The position numbers and the translations under genes are program-made. This document shows, one piece after another, positions 47,424 through 55,564 of a stretch of DNA of 64,000 nucleotides. The first letter of the stretch is position 1, and every line of letters starts with the position of its first letter. Under the pieces are notes generated by a model, which worked only from the letters and a program-made list of their open reading frames with translations, did not search any database and was not told where the DNA came from. Source of the stretch: Lichenicola sp964247725 (lineage in GTDB: Bacteria; Pseudomonadota; Alphaproteobacteria; Acetobacterales; Acetobacteraceae); contig CAXTVM010000013.1 of assembly GCA_964247725.1 (NCBI GenBank), positions 1 to 64,000 on the forward strand, given 5' to 3'.

Positions 47424-49271
47424 CTAGGCCGCGCGGCCGCCGTCCGGCGCCAGGGCCTGCGCGGTGTCGCCGGCCAGGGTGCAGGCCGCATGGACCAGCG
47501 CCAAGTGGCTCAGGCCCTGCGGCGTATTACCCAGATGCTCGCCCGTCGCCGGGTCGACCATCTCCGCCAGCGTGCCGGTGTTGGGCGGCAGGCTGGCCAG
47601 GATCTCGTCGAACAGCGCCGCGGCCTCCTCGCGCCGGTCGAGCAGGCACAGCGCCTCGGCCATCCAGAACGAGCAGGCCAGGAACGCGCCCTCCTCCGCC
47701 GCGGCACCGGAATAGCGATACAGGAACGGGCCGTGGCCGAGCTCGGCGCGGATCGCGTCCATGGTGGAGCCGAGCCGGCCCTTGCCGTCGAAGCCGAACC
47801 GGACGGCGAGCGCCAGCGAGGCGTCGAGCTGGTCGCCGCCGGCATAGAACACGTACGCCTGCCGGGCCTCCGACCAGCAGTTCTCGCCGATCCACTCGGC
47901 GATGCGGTCCCGCTCGCGCCGCCAGCGCTCCAGGCAGTCGGCCGGGAGGTGGCCGAGCCCGGCCAGCTCGCTGGCGCGCGCCAACGCCTGCCAGCAGCTG
48001 ATCTTGGACATCGTGTAGTGGCGCCGCTCGGTCAGTTCCCAGATGCCGGCGTCGCGCTGGCGCCAGCTGTCGGCGCAGATGTCGGCGAGGCCGGCCAGCA
48101 GGCGGGTGCTCTCCTGGTCCAGCACGTTGCCGCGGCCGACGAACAGGGCGGCGGTCTCGAAGATGTCGCCGTAGATGCCGTGCTGGTGCTGCGAGGCGGC
48201 CTGGTTGCCGAGCACGACCGGGGTCGAGCCGCGATAGCCCTCGACGTCGTCCAGCGCCCGCGCATCCGGCGCAAGGCCGCCGGACAGCGTGTAGAGAACG
48301 CGCGGGCCATGCTCGCCCAGGCGGTGGATCAGCCAGGCGAAGGCGGCCTTCGCCTCCGAGATGGCGCCGATTCGGATGAACGCGTTGCCGACGTAGGCGG
48401 CGTCCCGGATCCAGGCATAGCGGTAGTCCCAGTTCTTGGCGCCGCCGATCCGCTCGGGCAGCGACGTGGTCGCGGCGGCGGCGACGGCGCCGCTCGGCGA
48501 GTAGATCAGCAGCTTCAGCGCCAGCGCGCTGCGGTGCACGACGTCGCGGTGCGGGCCGTCGTAGTCGATGGACTCCGCCCACTCATGCCAGGCGTGGTCG
48601 CTCACCTCGATGCGGGCGTCGATCTGCTCGATCGGCGGCACGGCGAGCGGCTCGTCCTCGCCGGCGAGCAGCGCCACCGTCGCCCGCTCGCCCGCCGCCA
48701 CCGTGACCTCGGCGTCGATGCCGCGGTCGTCCTCGGCGGTGACGCGGACGTTGCCGGTATGGCGCAGCAGGCCCAGCACGCCGCCCAGGTGGAAGATGGT
48801 GCCGTTCGGGTTCGGCTGCAGCCAGGGCGACGCCGTGCCGCAGACGGTGCTGAGCACCAGCCGGATGCGGAACCGGACCCGTCCCGACCGCCCCTCGATG
48901 CGCCGCGCGAGCTCGGTCCAAGGCAGGCGTCCGGCCAGGCTGCTGTTCAGCGACTCCAGGATGCGGACCTCGCCCTGGTCGGTCCGGACCAGGCTTTCCA
49001 GCACGTTGCTGCCCGGGCGGTAGCGGCGGCTGACGTCGAATGCGCCCACCGGCCGGATCTGGAAGTGGCCGCCATCGCGCTGCAGCGTGCGGTCGAACAG
49101 CGGCGGCGAGTCGATCGCGGGCGCGCACCACCAGTCGACGCTGCCGTCCGGGGCGACCAGCGCGACGCAGCGGCCGTCGCCGAGCGCCGCATAGTCCTGG
49201 ATCGGCCAGAACCCGTCCTGCGGGCCGCAGGGCGCGCCGTCGTCGGCCGCGGCGGGAACGCGATGATCCAA
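47424..49271 (-). CDS. Glycoside hydrolase family 15 (glucoamylase/trehalase-type)
   Basis: Cytoplasmic GH15 enzyme of 615 residues. The N-terminal beta-sandwich domain (residues 15-230) starts GFWPIQDYAALGDGRCVAL. An (alpha/alpha)6 barrel carries the family signature NWDYRYAWIRDAAYVG and the C-terminal EMVDPATGEHLGNTPQGLSH with catalytic Glu. Members hydrolyse terminal alpha-glucosides; bacterial forms of this length include trehalases. No signal peptide. The start was set at TTG 49271 because AGGAG lies seven bases before it (49279-49283) and longer frames read into the divergent gene. The upstream dyad at 49350-49376 may serve either gene. Confidence 0.9.
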   Translation of the reverse strand: MDHRVPAAADDGAPCGPQDGFWPIQDYAALGDGRCVALVAPDGSVDWWCAPAIDSPPLFDRTLQRDGGHFQIRPVGAFDVSRRYRPGSNVLESLVRTDQGEVRILESLNSSLAGRLPWTELARRIEGRSGRVRFRIRLVLSTVCGTASPWLQPNPNGTIFHLGGVLGLLRHTGNVRVTAEDDRGIDAEVTVAAGERATVALLAGEDEPLAVPPIEQIDARIEVSDHAWHEWAESIDYDGPHRDVVHRSALALKLLIYSPSGAVAAAATTSLPERIGGAKNWDYRYAWIRDAAYVGNAFIRIGAISEAKAAFAWLIHRLGEHGPRVLYTLSGGLAPDARALDDVEGYRGSTPVVLGNQAASQHQHGIYGDIFETAALFVGRGNVLDQESTRLLAGLADICADSWRQRDAGIWELTERRHYTMSKISCWQALARASELAGLGHLPADCLERWRRERDRIAEWIGENCWSEARQAYVFYAGGDQLDASLALAVRFGFDGKGRLGSTMDAIRAELGHGPFLYRYSGAAAEEGAFLACSFWMAEALCLLDRREEAAALFDEILASLPPNTGTLAEMVDPATGEHLGNTPQGLSHLALVHAACTLAGDTAQALAPDGGRAA

Positions 49272-49278
49272 GCACTGT

Positions 49279-49283
49279 CTCCT
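49279..49283 (-). promoter_or_regulatory. Shine-Dalgarno that fixes a TTG start
   Basis: AGGAG on the minus strand, seven bases before the TTG at 49271. No ATG or GTG start nearby gives a comparable signal, so this decides the GH15 start. Confidence 0.65.
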
Positions 49284-49349
49284 GCGACGGTCCGGCACGG
49301 GAAGGCCGAGATGCGGCGGAGCATCCGGGCGGCTCACGGGAACCTCAAC

Positions 49350-49376
49350 GCAACCGCATCCCCGCGCTGCGGTTGC
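49350..49376. promoter_or_regulatory. 9-bp inverted repeat between divergent genes
   Basis: GCAACCGCA (49350-49358) and TGCGGTTGC (49368-49376), perfect arms with a 9-base spacer. It lies 79 bases before the GH15 start and 34 bases before the small plus-strand gene. The symmetry and divergent context suggest an operator for a dimeric regulator; a transcript hairpin is the alternative. Confidence 0.45.
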
Positions 49377-49410
49377 AGGCCGGCGCACAGCATGACGGGA
49401 CCCGACGGCG

Positions 49411-49707
49411 ATGACCAAGGACGTGACCAGACGCCACCACGACGACGACACCACCACCAGCCGCGGCACCGTGAAGGGGCATCACGACAAGCCAGGCGAC
49501 GAGGTGACCGAGGGGGGTCCGGCGCCGTCCCCGACCGAGGGGCACGGCGCACCCAAGGGCGCCGCCTCGACCGCGCACCTGGAGCACGCCGTGGAGGGCG
49601 AGAATACCAGCACGGCGACGGCGGGACGGCTCGAGAAGGAGCACGCGGCCGGGGCCGGATCGATGAAGACGCAGGAGGGCCGCGGCCACCGCAAGCACTC
49701 AAGCTAG
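49411..49707 (+). CDS. Small hydrophilic, probably disordered protein
   Basis: Protein of 98 residues (MTKDVTRRHHDDDTTTSRGT...), rich in His, Gly, Lys, Glu and Thr, with no hydrophobic segment or recognised domain. The composition recalls small stress-protective hydrophilic proteins. The ribosome-binding site is weak. Expression from the divergent region shared with GH15 is likely. Palindromic element copy 3 begins six bases after the stop. Confidence 0.5.
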   Translation: MTKDVTRRHHDDDTTTSRGTVKGHHDKPGDEVTEGGPAPSPTEGHGAPKGAASTAHLEHAVEGENTSTATAGRLEKEHAAGAGSMKTQEGRGHRKHSS

Positions 49708-49712
49708 GAAGT

Positions 49713-49847
49713 AAGGCCAGGGGCTTTGCCCCTGGACCCCACTGGGGCCGCGGGCCCCAGGCCCCGATTCGTTAAGAGGCTTTTTTCTTTACGAATTGGG
49801 ATTTGGGGCCCGCGGCCCCAACGGGTCCAGGGCAGAGTCCTGGCCTT
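49713..49847. repeat. Palindromic intergenic element, copy 3 (best conserved)
   Basis: Left arm AAGGCCAGGGGCTTTGCCCC (a hairpin by itself), then CTGGGGCCGCGGGCCCCAG. The centre CCCGATTCGTTAAGA pairs with TCTTTACGAATTGGG. Right arm ATTTGGGGCCCGCGGCCCCA and GGGTCCAGGGCAGAGTCCTG. The whole is a long imperfect inverted repeat with nested hairpins. It lies between the 3' ends of two convergent genes, and the right half is coding for the minus-strand gene. Confidence 0.9.
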
Positions 49848-50160
49848 CTTCTCGCCCTTGGGTGCTGTCGCCCACGGAGATGCGGTCGTGCCGGAGGCCC
49901 AACCGGTGGAGCACCCTGGCGAGCCCGTCGGCGATCGGCTGGGTGAGCTCGGCGCAGTCGAGCCCGTGCTCCATCTCGACCATGTAGTGCCGGCTTGCTG
50001 CATCCCGGCGGACGGACACGATGGTCTGGCAGAGCTTGTCTGGCAGCGCCGCGACCATCTGAGCCATCGTTTCCGCCGCCTTCGCGTCACCGGACACGAT
50101 CCGGACGCCATTGACCCGTCTCTCGCCGGCGGGGGTGTCGGCATGTTCCGGCTCGGTCAT
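49789..50160 (-). CDS. Hypothetical protein with repeat-encoded C-terminal tail
   Basis: Protein of 123 residues from ATG at 50160 (MTEPEHADTPAGERRVNGVR). Residues 18-100 form a compact alpha/beta-looking segment (AETMAQMVAALPDKLCQTIV, ASRHYMVEMEHGLDCAELTQ) that I do not recognise. Residues 106-123 (GQDSALDPLGPRAPNPNS) and the stop codon are supplied by palindromic element copy 3, and match the tail of the oxygenase at 18.8 kb in all but one position. Without the element the protein would end near residue 102-105. Function unknown. Confidence 0.55.
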   Translation of the reverse strand: MTEPEHADTPAGERRVNGVRIVSGDAKAAETMAQMVAALPDKLCQTIVSVRRDAASRHYMVEMEHGLDCAELTQPIADGLARVLHRLGLRHDRISVGDSTQGREEGQDSALDPLGPRAPNPNS

Positions 50161-50332
50161 TGGGCTTCCGTCGGGGCGAGAACGCCGCGCCCACCAGTAC
50201 AACGTCGCCGTTCCTGGGCCTGCTGGATCGTCTGGCGAAATTGACTCTACGGCCTCATCACAAGGTCTTGACCTGAGGTTCGGGAAGGAGAAACCACTTA
50301 TAGCGCGGGTACGGGTTGTTGAGGAACAGTGA

Positions 50333-51535
50333 ATGGCGGCGACGGTCGGTGGTGGCGGTGATCCTCGGATCGGCTTGTTGCTGGTCGGGCTGGGCGGCGC
50401 CGTCGCGACGACCGTGGCGGCCGGGCTGGAACGGATCCGGCAGGGTTTCGAGGATCGGTCCGGGCTCCCGCTCGCGGCGCTGAGCGGCACTGGGCTGGCC
50501 GATTACGACCGGATCGAGATCGCCGGCTGGGACCTGAACCCGGACGACCTGGCCACCGCCGCCGCCCGGCACGGCGTCCTTCCGCCTGGGATGATGTCCG
50601 CGATACAGCCGGGCCTGGCCGCGATCCGGCCCTGGGCCGGCTCCGGCAACACGGCGTTCTGCCGCAACATCGTCGGCGACAACAGCACCCGGGTGAACTC
50701 CCACCTCGGCGCGGTGGAACAGATCCGCCGAGACATAAGCCAGTTTCGTTCCCGCACCGGCATCGAGCGGCTGGTCGTGATCAACCTGGCCTCGGTGGAA
50801 AGCTGGCCGGACGACACCGCCGCCTTCGCCACGCCCGAGCGCTTCGAGCGGGCACTGCAGGACAACGACCCGGCGATCAGCCCGGCCATGCTCTACGCCT
50901 ACGCCGCCATCCGCGAGGGCATCCCGTACGGCAACTTCACGCCGAGCCTGGGCGCCGACATCCCGGCCCTGGCGGCACTGGCCGAGGCCCGCGGCGTGCC
51001 GGTCGCCGGCAAGGACGGCAAGACCGGCCAGACCCTGCTGAAGACCGTGCTGGCGCCTGCCTTCCGCGACCGCGCCCTGCACGTCGACGGCTGGTTCTCG
51101 ACCAACATCCTGGGCAACAACGACGGGCTGGCGCTGGACGATCCCGCCAGCCTCCGGTCCAAGCTCCGCACCAAGGGCTCGGTGCTCGACGACATCCTGG
51201 GCTACCGGGTCGAGGACCACGTCTGCCACATCCACTACTACCGCCCGCGCGGCGACGACAAGGAGGCGTGGGACAACGTCGACATCTCGGGCTTCCTCGG
51301 CCAGCGGATGCAGGTCAAGCTGAACTTCCTGTGCAAGGACAGCGTGCTGGCCGCCCCGCTGGTGATCGAGATCGCGCGCTGCCTGGACCTGGCGCGGCGG
51401 CGCGGCGAGGGCGGCGCGCAGGAGCAGCTGGGCGTGTTCTTCAAGTCGCCCGCGACCCGCGACGGGCGCGCGCCGGAGCACGACTTCTTCCGTCAGCAGC
51501 GGGCGCTGATGGACTGGTTGGAGCGGACCGGCTGA
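50333..51535 (+). CDS. ino1: Inositol-3-phosphate synthase (MIPS)
   Basis: Converts glucose 6-phosphate to 1D-myo-inositol 3-phosphate with NAD. The 400-residue protein has the NAD-binding LLVGLGGAVATT near the N-terminus, the signature KDGKTGQTLLKTVLAPAF and GWFSTNILGNNDGLAL, and the conserved lysines of the active site. It is the short bacterial type. The ATG follows GAGGA, and the gene opens an eleven-gene plus-strand operon. As MIPS is rare in alphaproteobacteria, it probably commits carbon to the pathway encoded downstream. Confidence 0.95.
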   Translation: MAATVGGGGDPRIGLLLVGLGGAVATTVAAGLERIRQGFEDRSGLPLAALSGTGLADYDRIEIAGWDLNPDDLATAAARHGVLPPGMMSAIQPGLAAIRPWAGSGNTAFCRNIVGDNSTRVNSHLGAVEQIRRDISQFRSRTGIERLVVINLASVESWPDDTAAFATPERFERALQDNDPAISPAMLYAYAAIREGIPYGNFTPSLGADIPALAALAEARGVPVAGKDGKTGQTLLKTVLAPAFRDRALHVDGWFSTNILGNNDGLALDDPASLRSKLRTKGSVLDDILGYRVEDHVCHIHYYRPRGDDKEAWDNVDISGFLGQRMQVKLNFLCKDSVLAAPLVIEIARCLDLARRRGEGGAQEQLGVFFKSPATRDGRAPEHDFFRQQRALMDWLERTG

Positions 51536-51540
51536 TCCCG

Positions 51541-52452
51541 ATGCTCGGTCCAGCCTCGGACGGGGATGCGTTCGCCGGCATCGCCGCCGTGGCCCGCGAC
51601 CTCTCCGAGCTCAAGCGGATGCGCGATCAGTCAACCTCCGACAGTGTGGCGGAGCGACTCTTTCGACGCGCCTGGGCAATGCTGCTGCGGGGCGCGGCGC
51701 CGGCGGCGGCAAGCCTCGCCGTCACCGCCGAGGCGCTGGTGGCGACCAGGCTGGCCGGCATCGACGCAATGCTGCTCGTCGACCTCGAGGTGGAGCCGGC
51801 GGCGCGCGGCGCCATCCTCGCGACCGCGCTCGCCGAGGCCGGCGCCGGGTTGATGCCGGCGGCTTTTGATCGGCTGGCGGTCCCCAATGAAGAGATGTCG
51901 GTGGAAGCGGACCTGCCGTGGTTCGTGGGCGCGCTGATCCGGCAGCCGCGGGCGGGCGCCACGGCGCCGGGCAAGCCCCGGCTGGCGCTGGAGCCGGCGG
52001 AAAGCCACGGCGACCACTGCCTGGCGGTCGCGGTGCTGGGCACGGTCATCGCGTTGCAGTCGGGAGCCGACCCGGCGCCGGTGTTCCTGGCCGGGCTTGC
52101 GCATCACCTGCACAACGCGCGGCTGCCGGACACCGGCTTCGCCGGCGAGCTGCTTCTGGACGAGGCGCTGGGGCCGCTGATGCACCGGCTCACGCAACGG
52201 GAGCTGGCGACGCTGCCGCCGACGCTACGGCAACCGACTGAGAACGCGCTCGGCGGCATCGCTGAAGCGGCGACGCCTGAGGCGCGCGCGTTCCACGCCG
52301 CCGACGTGATCGACCGCGTGCTGCAGGCGCACCACCATGCGCGCGCCGCCGCCTTCACCGTCGACCAGGCGTTGGGGGACCTCGATCTGGTGCATGCCGG
52401 CCCGCTCAAGGGGTTCCAGATGCAGGTGCTGTCGGCCGTACAGCTGGCATGA
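51541..52452 (+). CDS. HD-domain-like protein, possible phosphatase
   Basis: Protein of 303 residues, start ATG 5 bases after the ino1 stop. The C-terminal half looks like an HD fold: histidine in ESHGDHCLAVAVLGTVI (H156/H159), LAGLAHHLHNARLPD (H188-H189 where HD proteins have His-Asp) and AADVIDRVLQ (candidate third-site Asp). The His-His substitution makes the metal centre unusual. The N-terminal ~140 residues have no recognised domain. Being next to ino1, it is a candidate inositol-phosphate phosphatase, or, since inositol oxygenase is also an HD fold, an inositol oxidase; both are guesses. Confidence 0.6.
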   Translation: MLGPASDGDAFAGIAAVARDLSELKRMRDQSTSDSVAERLFRRAWAMLLRGAAPAAASLAVTAEALVATRLAGIDAMLLVDLEVEPAARGAILATALAEAGAGLMPAAFDRLAVPNEEMSVEADLPWFVGALIRQPRAGATAPGKPRLALEPAESHGDHCLAVAVLGTVIALQSGADPAPVFLAGLAHHLHNARLPDTGFAGELLLDEALGPLMHRLTQRELATLPPTLRQPTENALGGIAEAATPEARAFHAADVIDRVLQAHHHARAAAFTVDQALGDLDLVHAGPLKGFQMQVLSAVQLA

Positions 52453-53654
52453 CCGTGGACGTGAAGCAGGCCGGCTGGGCCGACGGTGCGCTGCGCAGCC
52501 CGATGTCGGGACGATCGCTGTCGGTGCGGCCGCTGCCGGTCCCTGGCGGCGCGGTCCTGGTTGCCGGCGACGAGGCGTGGCCGATGGTGGACGGCATCCC
52601 GTTCCTGCGCACCGGCCGCGCGGAGCTGGCGTGGGCCGCGGTCGCGGCCCTGGAAGCGGGCGACGCGACGGCGGCGGCGGCCCTGCTGCTGACCGACCAG
52701 GACCCGTTCGCGCCCGATCCGCCGCCGACCGTGGCGGCCTGCCGGGCGCTGGTCGAGCGGCGCGACACGGTGAGCTTCCGCGACGCGATGCGGGCGCTCG
52801 AGTACGGCCGCGTCGGCGACTACTTCGCGCACCGCTGGACCGACCCGACCTTCCTGTCCGGCCTCGCCCTGCTCGAACAGGCGCTGCCGGCCGACCCCAA
52901 GGCCGGCATATTCGAGCTGGCCTGCGGCGTCGGGCACTTTCTGTCGGCGATGGACGAAGCCGGGTTCACCGCCATCGGCGGCGACATCGTGTTCTCCAAG
53001 CTCTGGCTGGCACGCCACTTCGTGAGCCCGCGGGCGCGGCTGGTCTGCCACGACGCCGCGGCGCCGTGGCCGCTGGCGGACGGGGCGGTGGCGGCGCTGT
53101 TCTGCCACGATGCGTTCTACTTCATGCCCCACAAGCCCGGCATCGCGCGGCGGATGCGGGCCCTGGCGGGGCCGGCCGGCACGCTGGCGGTCGGGCACGC
53201 CCACAACGCCGCCGCCGCCAACCACTCCGCCGGTGCGGCGCTCGACGTGGGGGGCTACGCGGCTCTGTTCCTCGGCGCGCTGCTGTTCGACGATGCCGAG
53301 CTGACCGCCTCTTTCGCCAACGGCCGGGCTCCGGACCCGGTGCCGGCGTCGCGGCTGGAGCAAGCGGCGGCGGTCTCGCTGCTGTCGGCGCCGCTCGGCC
53401 ACCCGCCGCTTCGTGCCGTGCGTCCGGCGCTGGCGGGTCCAGACCCGGCGCATGGCAGCCTGCGGCTCAACCCGCTCTACCGGCGGGACGGCGACGCCTG
53501 GCGCGTCGCCTGGCCGAGCCGGCGCTATCAGGACGAATATGCGGCGCTGGCCACCTATCCGCCGGTCTGGGCCGGGCCCGATCCGATCCTGCCGGCGCAG
53601 CGCGAGCAGGCGCTGCGCCGCCGCACCCACGTGGATCTGCCGCCGAGATGGTGA
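52449..53654 (+). CDS. Class I SAM-dependent methyltransferase with Trm112-like N-terminus
   Basis: Protein of 401 residues, coupled by ATGA to the upstream gene. The N-terminal ~55 residues (LRSPMSGRSLSVRPLPV, WPMVDGIPFL) resemble the Trm112-like module often preceding methyltransferases. The Rossmann core has motif I FELACGVGHFLSAM near residue 155, an acidic GGDIVFSK loop, and CHDAFYFMPHKPGIARRM. A C-terminal extension of about 100 residues is unfamiliar. O-methylation of a cyclitol or glycoside would fit the cluster, but the acceptor is unknown. Confidence 0.82.
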   Translation: MTVDVKQAGWADGALRSPMSGRSLSVRPLPVPGGAVLVAGDEAWPMVDGIPFLRTGRAELAWAAVAALEAGDATAAAALLLTDQDPFAPDPPPTVAACRALVERRDTVSFRDAMRALEYGRVGDYFAHRWTDPTFLSGLALLEQALPADPKAGIFELACGVGHFLSAMDEAGFTAIGGDIVFSKLWLARHFVSPRARLVCHDAAAPWPLADGAVAALFCHDAFYFMPHKPGIARRMRALAGPAGTLAVGHAHNAAAANHSAGAALDVGGYAALFLGALLFDDAELTASFANGRAPDPVPASRLEQAAAVSLLSAPLGHPPLRAVRPALAGPDPAHGSLRLNPLYRRDGDAWRVAWPSRRYQDEYAALATYPPVWAGPDPILPAQREQALRRRTHVDLPPRW

Positions 53655-54679
53655 GCGACGTGGGCTGGGGCATCGCCGGCTGCGGCTGGGTGGCGCGGGA
53701 CTACGCGGCGCCGGCGATCGCGGCCAGCCGCAACGGCCGCCTGGCGGCGCTGTTCGACGCCGATCCGGAGGCGATGCGGCGCATCCCCGGCGGGGACGAC
53801 GCGCCGGTCCGCACCTCGGACCTGGCACGGTTCCTGGACAGCCCCGGGCTGGACGCGGTCTATGTCGCGACCCCCAACCACCTGCACCGGCCGATCGTCG
53901 AGGCCGCCGCCGCCGCCGGCAAGGCGGTGTTGTGCGAGAAGCCGATGGCGCCGTCGCTGGCCGACGCGCGCGCGATGGTCGACGCCTGCGAGCGCGCCGG
54001 CCGATATTACGCGACCGCGTTCGACCAGCGGTTCCACCCGGCGCACCAGGCCGCCGCGGCGTTGGTCCGGGAGGGCGCGGTAGGGCGCGTGGCGGGCTTG
54101 CGCATCGTCTATGCCTGCTGGGTCGGCTCCGACTGGTCGGACGACAACTGGCGCATCGACCCGGCGCGCGCCGGCGGCGGCGCCTTCTTCGACCTGGCGC
54201 CGCACGGGCTCGACCTCGCCGCCACGCTGCTGGGCGAGCCGCTGGTGCGGGCGGAGATCATCGGCCAGCACCGCGTGCACGGCTATGCGCGCGGCTCGAT
54301 CGACGACGGCGCCATGGTGGTGGCGCGCACCGCCTCCGGGGTGCTGGCCTCGCTGCACGTCGCCTACAACTGCCCCGAGTTCCTGCCGCGGCGACGCCTG
54401 GAGATCGTCGGCGATCGCGGCCAGCTCACGCTGACTGATACCATGGGCCAGGACCCGGGCGGCACGATGGCGCTGCAGGACGCGGACGGGATCCGCGAGC
54501 TCGCCGTCTCCGGCATCGACCGCTCGCCGTTCCTGGGGCAGGTCGAGGCGTTCGCGGACCACCTGCTGGGCCGGTGCCCGTTCGGCCACGCGCCGCGCCA
54601 GGACCTGGCGCTGATGCAACTGCTCACGGCGCTGCGCGATCGCATCGCCGAGTCGCCGGACAGCCAAGGACGATCCTGA
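53648..54679 (+). CDS. Gfo/Idh/MocA-family oxidoreductase
   Basis: NAD(P)-dependent sugar/cyclitol dehydrogenase of 343 residues; many relatives are inositol dehydrogenases. The N-terminal Rossmann domain has GIAGCGWVA. The family motif CEKPMA lies near residue 98. The C-terminal alpha/beta domain contains the GGGAFFDLAPHGLDLAATLL segment with the typical catalytic histidine. ATG at 53648 overlaps the methyltransferase stop by seven bases; a GTG one codon later would give a GTGA overlap. Next to ino1, oxidation of inositol or a glycoside C-OH is plausible. Confidence 0.88.
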   Translation: MVSDVGWGIAGCGWVARDYAAPAIAASRNGRLAALFDADPEAMRRIPGGDDAPVRTSDLARFLDSPGLDAVYVATPNHLHRPIVEAAAAAGKAVLCEKPMAPSLADARAMVDACERAGRYYATAFDQRFHPAHQAAAALVREGAVGRVAGLRIVYACWVGSDWSDDNWRIDPARAGGGAFFDLAPHGLDLAATLLGEPLVRAEIIGQHRVHGYARGSIDDGAMVVARTASGVLASLHVAYNCPEFLPRRRLEIVGDRGQLTLTDTMGQDPGGTMALQDADGIRELAVSGIDRSPFLGQVEAFADHLLGRCPFGHAPRQDLALMQLLTALRDRIAESPDSQGRS

Positions 54680-54682
54680 CCG

Positions 54683-55564
54683 ATGCCGCTGTCCCCCTTC
54701 GCCTGCAGCAACTGCGGCCACTGGCAGAGCTACTTCGCGGTGCCGCCGGTCTGCCCGATCTGCTCGGACGTGCGCAACGACCTGCCGGAGGAGGGCTGGG
54801 ACTTCCGCACGCCGGCCCAGCTGGCGCCTGGCCTCTCGCACCATCGCCGGGAGGTGGTGCCGGGGATCTGGGAGTTCTGGAGCACGCCGCGCTTCGGGCT
54901 CGACAGCCATGGCTGGCTGCTGATCGAGGACGATCCGAACTGCGGCCCTCATGGCGGCAACGTGGCGTTCGAGGCTGCGCCCTTCTACGACGAGGAGAGC
55001 CTGCGGGCGATCGAGGCGCTGGGCGGCATCGGCACGCTGGCCGCCTCGCACCCGCACGGCTACGGCGCGCTGTGGCAGCTGCAGCAGCGCTTCGCGCCCG
55101 CCCTGCTGATCCAGAAGGACGACCTGCAATGGACCAAGGCGTTCCGCGTCACCCACCCGTGGGACGAGCGCCACGAGATCCGGCCGGGGCTGGTGCTGCA
55201 CCATACCGGCGGCCATTACGAGGGACACGCGATCCTGCATGACGCCACCCGCGGCGCGGTGTTCGTCGGCGACGCGCTGAAGCTCGACCTCGATGCGGCT
55301 GGGCAGGTGGCGGGGCTGTCCTGCCACAAGGCCTACCACAAGCAGATCCCGCTCTCGCCGGACGAGGCGCGGCGCTACCGCGTGGTGTTCGAGGCGCTTG
55401 AGTTCGACACCGTGTTCACGCCGTTCGAGTGCGCCACCGGCGTGCCGAAATCGGCAGTGCTGGAGCTGCTGGACCTCATGATCGGCGGCACCGCCTCGAC
55501 CCGTCCGGTACCGGTGCGGCGGCCGGACCCGCTGCCGCCGGTGCGCGAGGGCCGCGCCGCATGA
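54683..55564 (+). CDS. Metallo-beta-lactamase-fold protein with N-terminal zinc ribbon
   Basis: Protein of 293 residues. The N-terminus has two CxxC pairs (C8-C11, C24-C27) forming a rubredoxin-like or zinc ribbon. The following MBL fold has SHPHGYGALWQL (H123, H125), HHTGGHYEGH (H178, H182) and VGDALKLDLD (D197). The canonical HxHxDH motif is HxHGYG here, so the second metal site is probably incomplete. Hydrolase or dioxygenase chemistry is possible. Coupled to the next gene by ATGA; start three bases after the oxidoreductase stop. Confidence 0.8.
   Translation: MPLSPFACSNCGHWQSYFAVPPVCPICSDVRNDLPEEGWDFRTPAQLAPGLSHHRREVVPGIWEFWSTPRFGLDSHGWLLIEDDPNCGPHGGNVAFEAAPFYDEESLRAIEALGGIGTLAASHPHGYGALWQLQQRFAPALLIQKDDLQWTKAFRVTHPWDERHEIRPGLVLHHTGGHYEGHAILHDATRGAVFVGDALKLDLDAAGQVAGLSCHKAYHKQIPLSPDEARRYRVVFEALEFDTVFTPFECATGVPKSAVLELLDLMIGGTASTRPVPVRRPDPLPPVREGRAA

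Noticed and set aside
50241..50303. Sigma-70 promoter for the cyclitol operon
   Set aside because: Two TTGAC-like boxes exist, but no -10 hexamer lies at an acceptable spacing, so no promoter is annotated.
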